A stretch of DNA of 64,000 bases. Origin: Streptomyces rubiginosohelvolus. GTDB taxonomy: Bacteria > Actinomycetota > Actinomycetes > Streptomycetales > Streptomycetaceae. Below are positions 62,754 to 64,000 of this stretch, in pieces (within the stretch, counting starts at the first letter, position 1; each line of letters starts with the position of its first letter). Location: NCBI RefSeq assembly GCF_014649875.1, contig NZ_BMTW01000002.1:434001-498000 (forward strand). The letters run 5' to 3'. The notes beneath the pieces are model-generated. The model had not been told where the DNA came from, did no database searches, and saw only the letters and a list, made by a program, of their open reading frames with translations. Made by a program: the position numbers and the translations under genes.

Positions 62754-63413
62754 CTAACCGGTACGGCCGTACGGTTCGGGGGTCCGCCAGTGCTGAAAGG
62801 GCCGGTCGAGGGTGTAGCGGCCGTTCTCGCCCAGCAGCAGGGTCCGCGTCTCGCCGTTGCCCGGATTGGACAGCGACTCGAACTCCGCGACCGACCAGTG
62901 GAACCAGCGCATGCAGAACAGCCGCATCGTCAGTCCGTGGGTGACGAGCAGGACGTTCTCCGGGTGGTCCGACTCCTCGAAGCTCCGGTGCAGGCTCTCC
63001 AGAAACGCCCCGACCCGGTCGTAGACGTCGGCGCCGGACTCGCCCTGGGCGAAGCGGTAGAAGAAGTGCCCATAGGCGTCCCGGTAGGCCTTCTGCAGCC
63101 GTACGTCGTCCCGGTCCTGCCAGTTGCCCCAGTCCTGCTCGCGCAGCCGGGGCTCCTCGCGGACCCGGACGCGTGCCGGGTCGAGATCGAAGGCCCGGAA
63201 CGTCTCGTGGGTGCGGCGGTAGGGCGAGATGTAGACGCTCACCCGCTCGTCGCCGAACTGCTCGCGCAGCTCCTGGCCGGTCTCCCGGGCCTGCCGCAGA
63301 CCGGTGGCGGTGAGCCGGAGCGCGTGGTCGGGCTCCCGCTCGTACACCGTGTCGTCGGCGTTGCCCTCGGACTCGCCGTGCCGGACGAGGACGATGCGCT
63401 GCGGTCGTGCCAT
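62754..63413 (-). CDS. Histidine phosphatase-family protein (phosphoglycerate mutase-like)
   Basis: 219 residues. The catalytic RHGESEGNADD motif (phospho-His11) is at the N-terminus; the second conserved residues are in YISPYRRTHET and the acid/His pair in LLVTHGLTMRLFCMRW. It is probably a phosphatase rather than a glycolytic mutase, judged from length and family. The ATG at 63413 gives a compact protein; a longer upstream reading is Arg-rich and rejected. The gap to the ADP-ribosylglycohydrolase gene is only 12 bp. Confidence 0.92.
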   Translation of the reverse strand: MARPQRIVLVRHGESEGNADDTVYEREPDHALRLTATGLRQARETGQELREQFGDERVSVYISPYRRTHETFRAFDLDPARVRVREEPRLREQDWGNWQDRDDVRLQKAYRDAYGHFFYRFAQGESGADVYDRVGAFLESLHRSFEESDHPENVLLVTHGLTMRLFCMRWFHWSVAEFESLSNPGNGETRTLLLGENGRYTLDRPFQHWRTPEPYGRTG

Positions 63414-63478
63414 GTCCCGAGCCTAGAACGGATCGGACCCGCACGATCGGTCGGGGCGGCAGGAGAGGACCGCGCGGG

Positions 63479-64000
63479 TCACACCGTCCAGGACGGTTCC
63501 AGCTCCACGACGTCTCCCGTCAGCGCGATCACGTCCGTCTCGGTCTGCGCGCGGGCCGCAAGCCGCTCGGCCCCCGCCGCGCGGTACTTGCCGCGCTCGG
63601 CGCTCGACTTCCACAGGGACAACGCCAGGAACTCGTTGCCCGGCGCCTCGCCGAACACGCCGCGCAGCATGCCGGGCGATCCGGCCATGGCGGGGTTCCA
63701 TACCTGCTGCTGCATCAGTACGAAGTGCTCGGCGCGCTCCTCGTGGACCCGGCTGTGTGCGACCCGTACGACGTCGGCCTCCGCGAAGTGGGGCTCGAAG
63801 CCCGTCTTCACGTCGAAGCGGCGCTCGAAGAGCGTGACCTGCATATCGCGGAACATGCCCGACTGCCCGGCCGCCAGCCGGTCGTGCCCGCGGGCCATGA
63901 AGGAGTCGTAGAAGACGCGGTTCTCCCAGAAGGCGAAGACGTGGGCGACATCGGGGCGTGTTCGGCTCCACCCGCCGCTCTGTCCTCTGAACCCCGGCTC
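63479..64000 (-). CDS. DUF4937-like (YdbC) protein, 5' end outside the window
   Basis: The reading frame is open from the stop at 63479 to the right edge. The upstream part, GFRGQSGGWSRTRPDVAHVFAFWENRVFYDSF, joins in frame to MARGHDRLAAGQSGMFRDMQVTLFERRF, a pattern typical of DUF4937 dimeric alpha-beta barrel proteins. The second module has VWNPAMAGSPGMLRGVFGEAPGNEFLALSLWKSSAERGKYRA. The start codon lies beyond the window, so the ATG at 63898 is internal. The function is not known. Confidence 0.8.
   Translation of the reverse strand, partial: EPGFRGQSGGWSRTRPDVAHVFAFWENRVFYDSFMARGHDRLAAGQSGMFRDMQVTLFERRFDVKTGFEPHFAEADVVRVAHSRVHEERAEHFVLMQQQVWNPAMAGSPGMLRGVFGEAPGNEFLALSLWKSSAERGKYRAAGAERLAARAQTETDVIALTGDVVELEPSWTV

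Noticed and set aside
63479-63898. A complete 139-residue gene starting at ATG 63898
   Set aside because: The frame is open to the right edge and the upstream codons read as conserved family sequence (SRTRPDVAHVFAFW), so the gene is cut by the window.

Overview
This is a 64 kb stretch of a high-GC actinobacterial chromosome, almost certainly Streptomyces. Protein-coding genes have G/C at most third codon positions, GTG and TTG starts are common, and there are markers of the genus: HrdB, WhiH, SepH, CutRS, DUF4193 and HPr behind a DasR-type site. From memory, gene content and order resemble S. coelicolor counting down from about SCO5871 (kdpD) to about SCO5807. That makes this core-chromosome backbone rather than an island. 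I see no insertion sequence, prophage, CRISPR array, rRNA or tRNA.

Layout. 1-10.4 kb: kdpE (cut by the window edge) and kdpD, an ABC ATPase without a permease, the dut block (PaaI thioesterase, dUTPase, DUF3710), small hypothetical genes, DUF4193 and the CutR/CutS two-component system. 10.7-20.5 kb: inositol monophosphatase-like protein, (coproporphyrin) ferrochelatase, an MFS exporter overlapping an FAD-linked lactone oxidase gene, a membrane protein with repeated TQ motifs, the FtsZ-activating division protein SepH, a rhodanese and a VOC protein. 20.5-31.5 kb: thymidine kinase, a phosphodiesterase/DUF5998 pair, a 996-residue GNAT/acyl-CoA-synthetase fusion, HPr, a GntR regulator, an M23 peptidase behind a cyclic-di-AMP riboswitch, and an M16 peptidase pair. 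31.8-46.1 kb: topoisomerase IV subunits A and B (parX/parY), separated by a citrate synthase locus, a LacI regulator, a CitA/CitB-type two-component system and an acetate-type sodium:solute symporter pair. 46.5-54.9 kb: a zinc-ribbon protein, a trypsin-like protease, the principal sigma factor hrdB, the sporulation regulator whiH, an ABC protein with fused ATPase and membrane domains, a Nudix protein and DUF4192. 55-64 kb: a RecQ helicase with a phosphoribosyltransferase-like tail, a damaged gene next to rnhB, a large membrane protein, an ADP-ribosylglycohydrolase, a histidine phosphatase and a truncated DUF4937 gene.

How parts may work together. The strongest candidate for an under-described system is at 34.3-38.1 kb. 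A citrate synthase gene is transcribed divergently from a second citrate-synthase-fold protein that carries an N-terminal helix-turn-helix, with palindromic AT-rich sites between them. This suggests a metabolite-sensing repressor or activator built on an enzyme fold, with a COG0523 metallochaperone downstream of the synthase. Next to it, three 23-bp iterons lie between a LacI gene and a CitA-type sensor kinase, which with its regulator faces the symporter operon. A second notable locus is DUF4192/recQ: their shared 110-bp promoter holds a perfect 24-bp palindrome made of two inverted DnaA boxes.

Limits. Everything here was read by eye. Family names rest on recognised motifs, start codons on ribosome binding sites and family lengths, and regulatory sites on consensus matching. 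No search, folding or alignment program was run.
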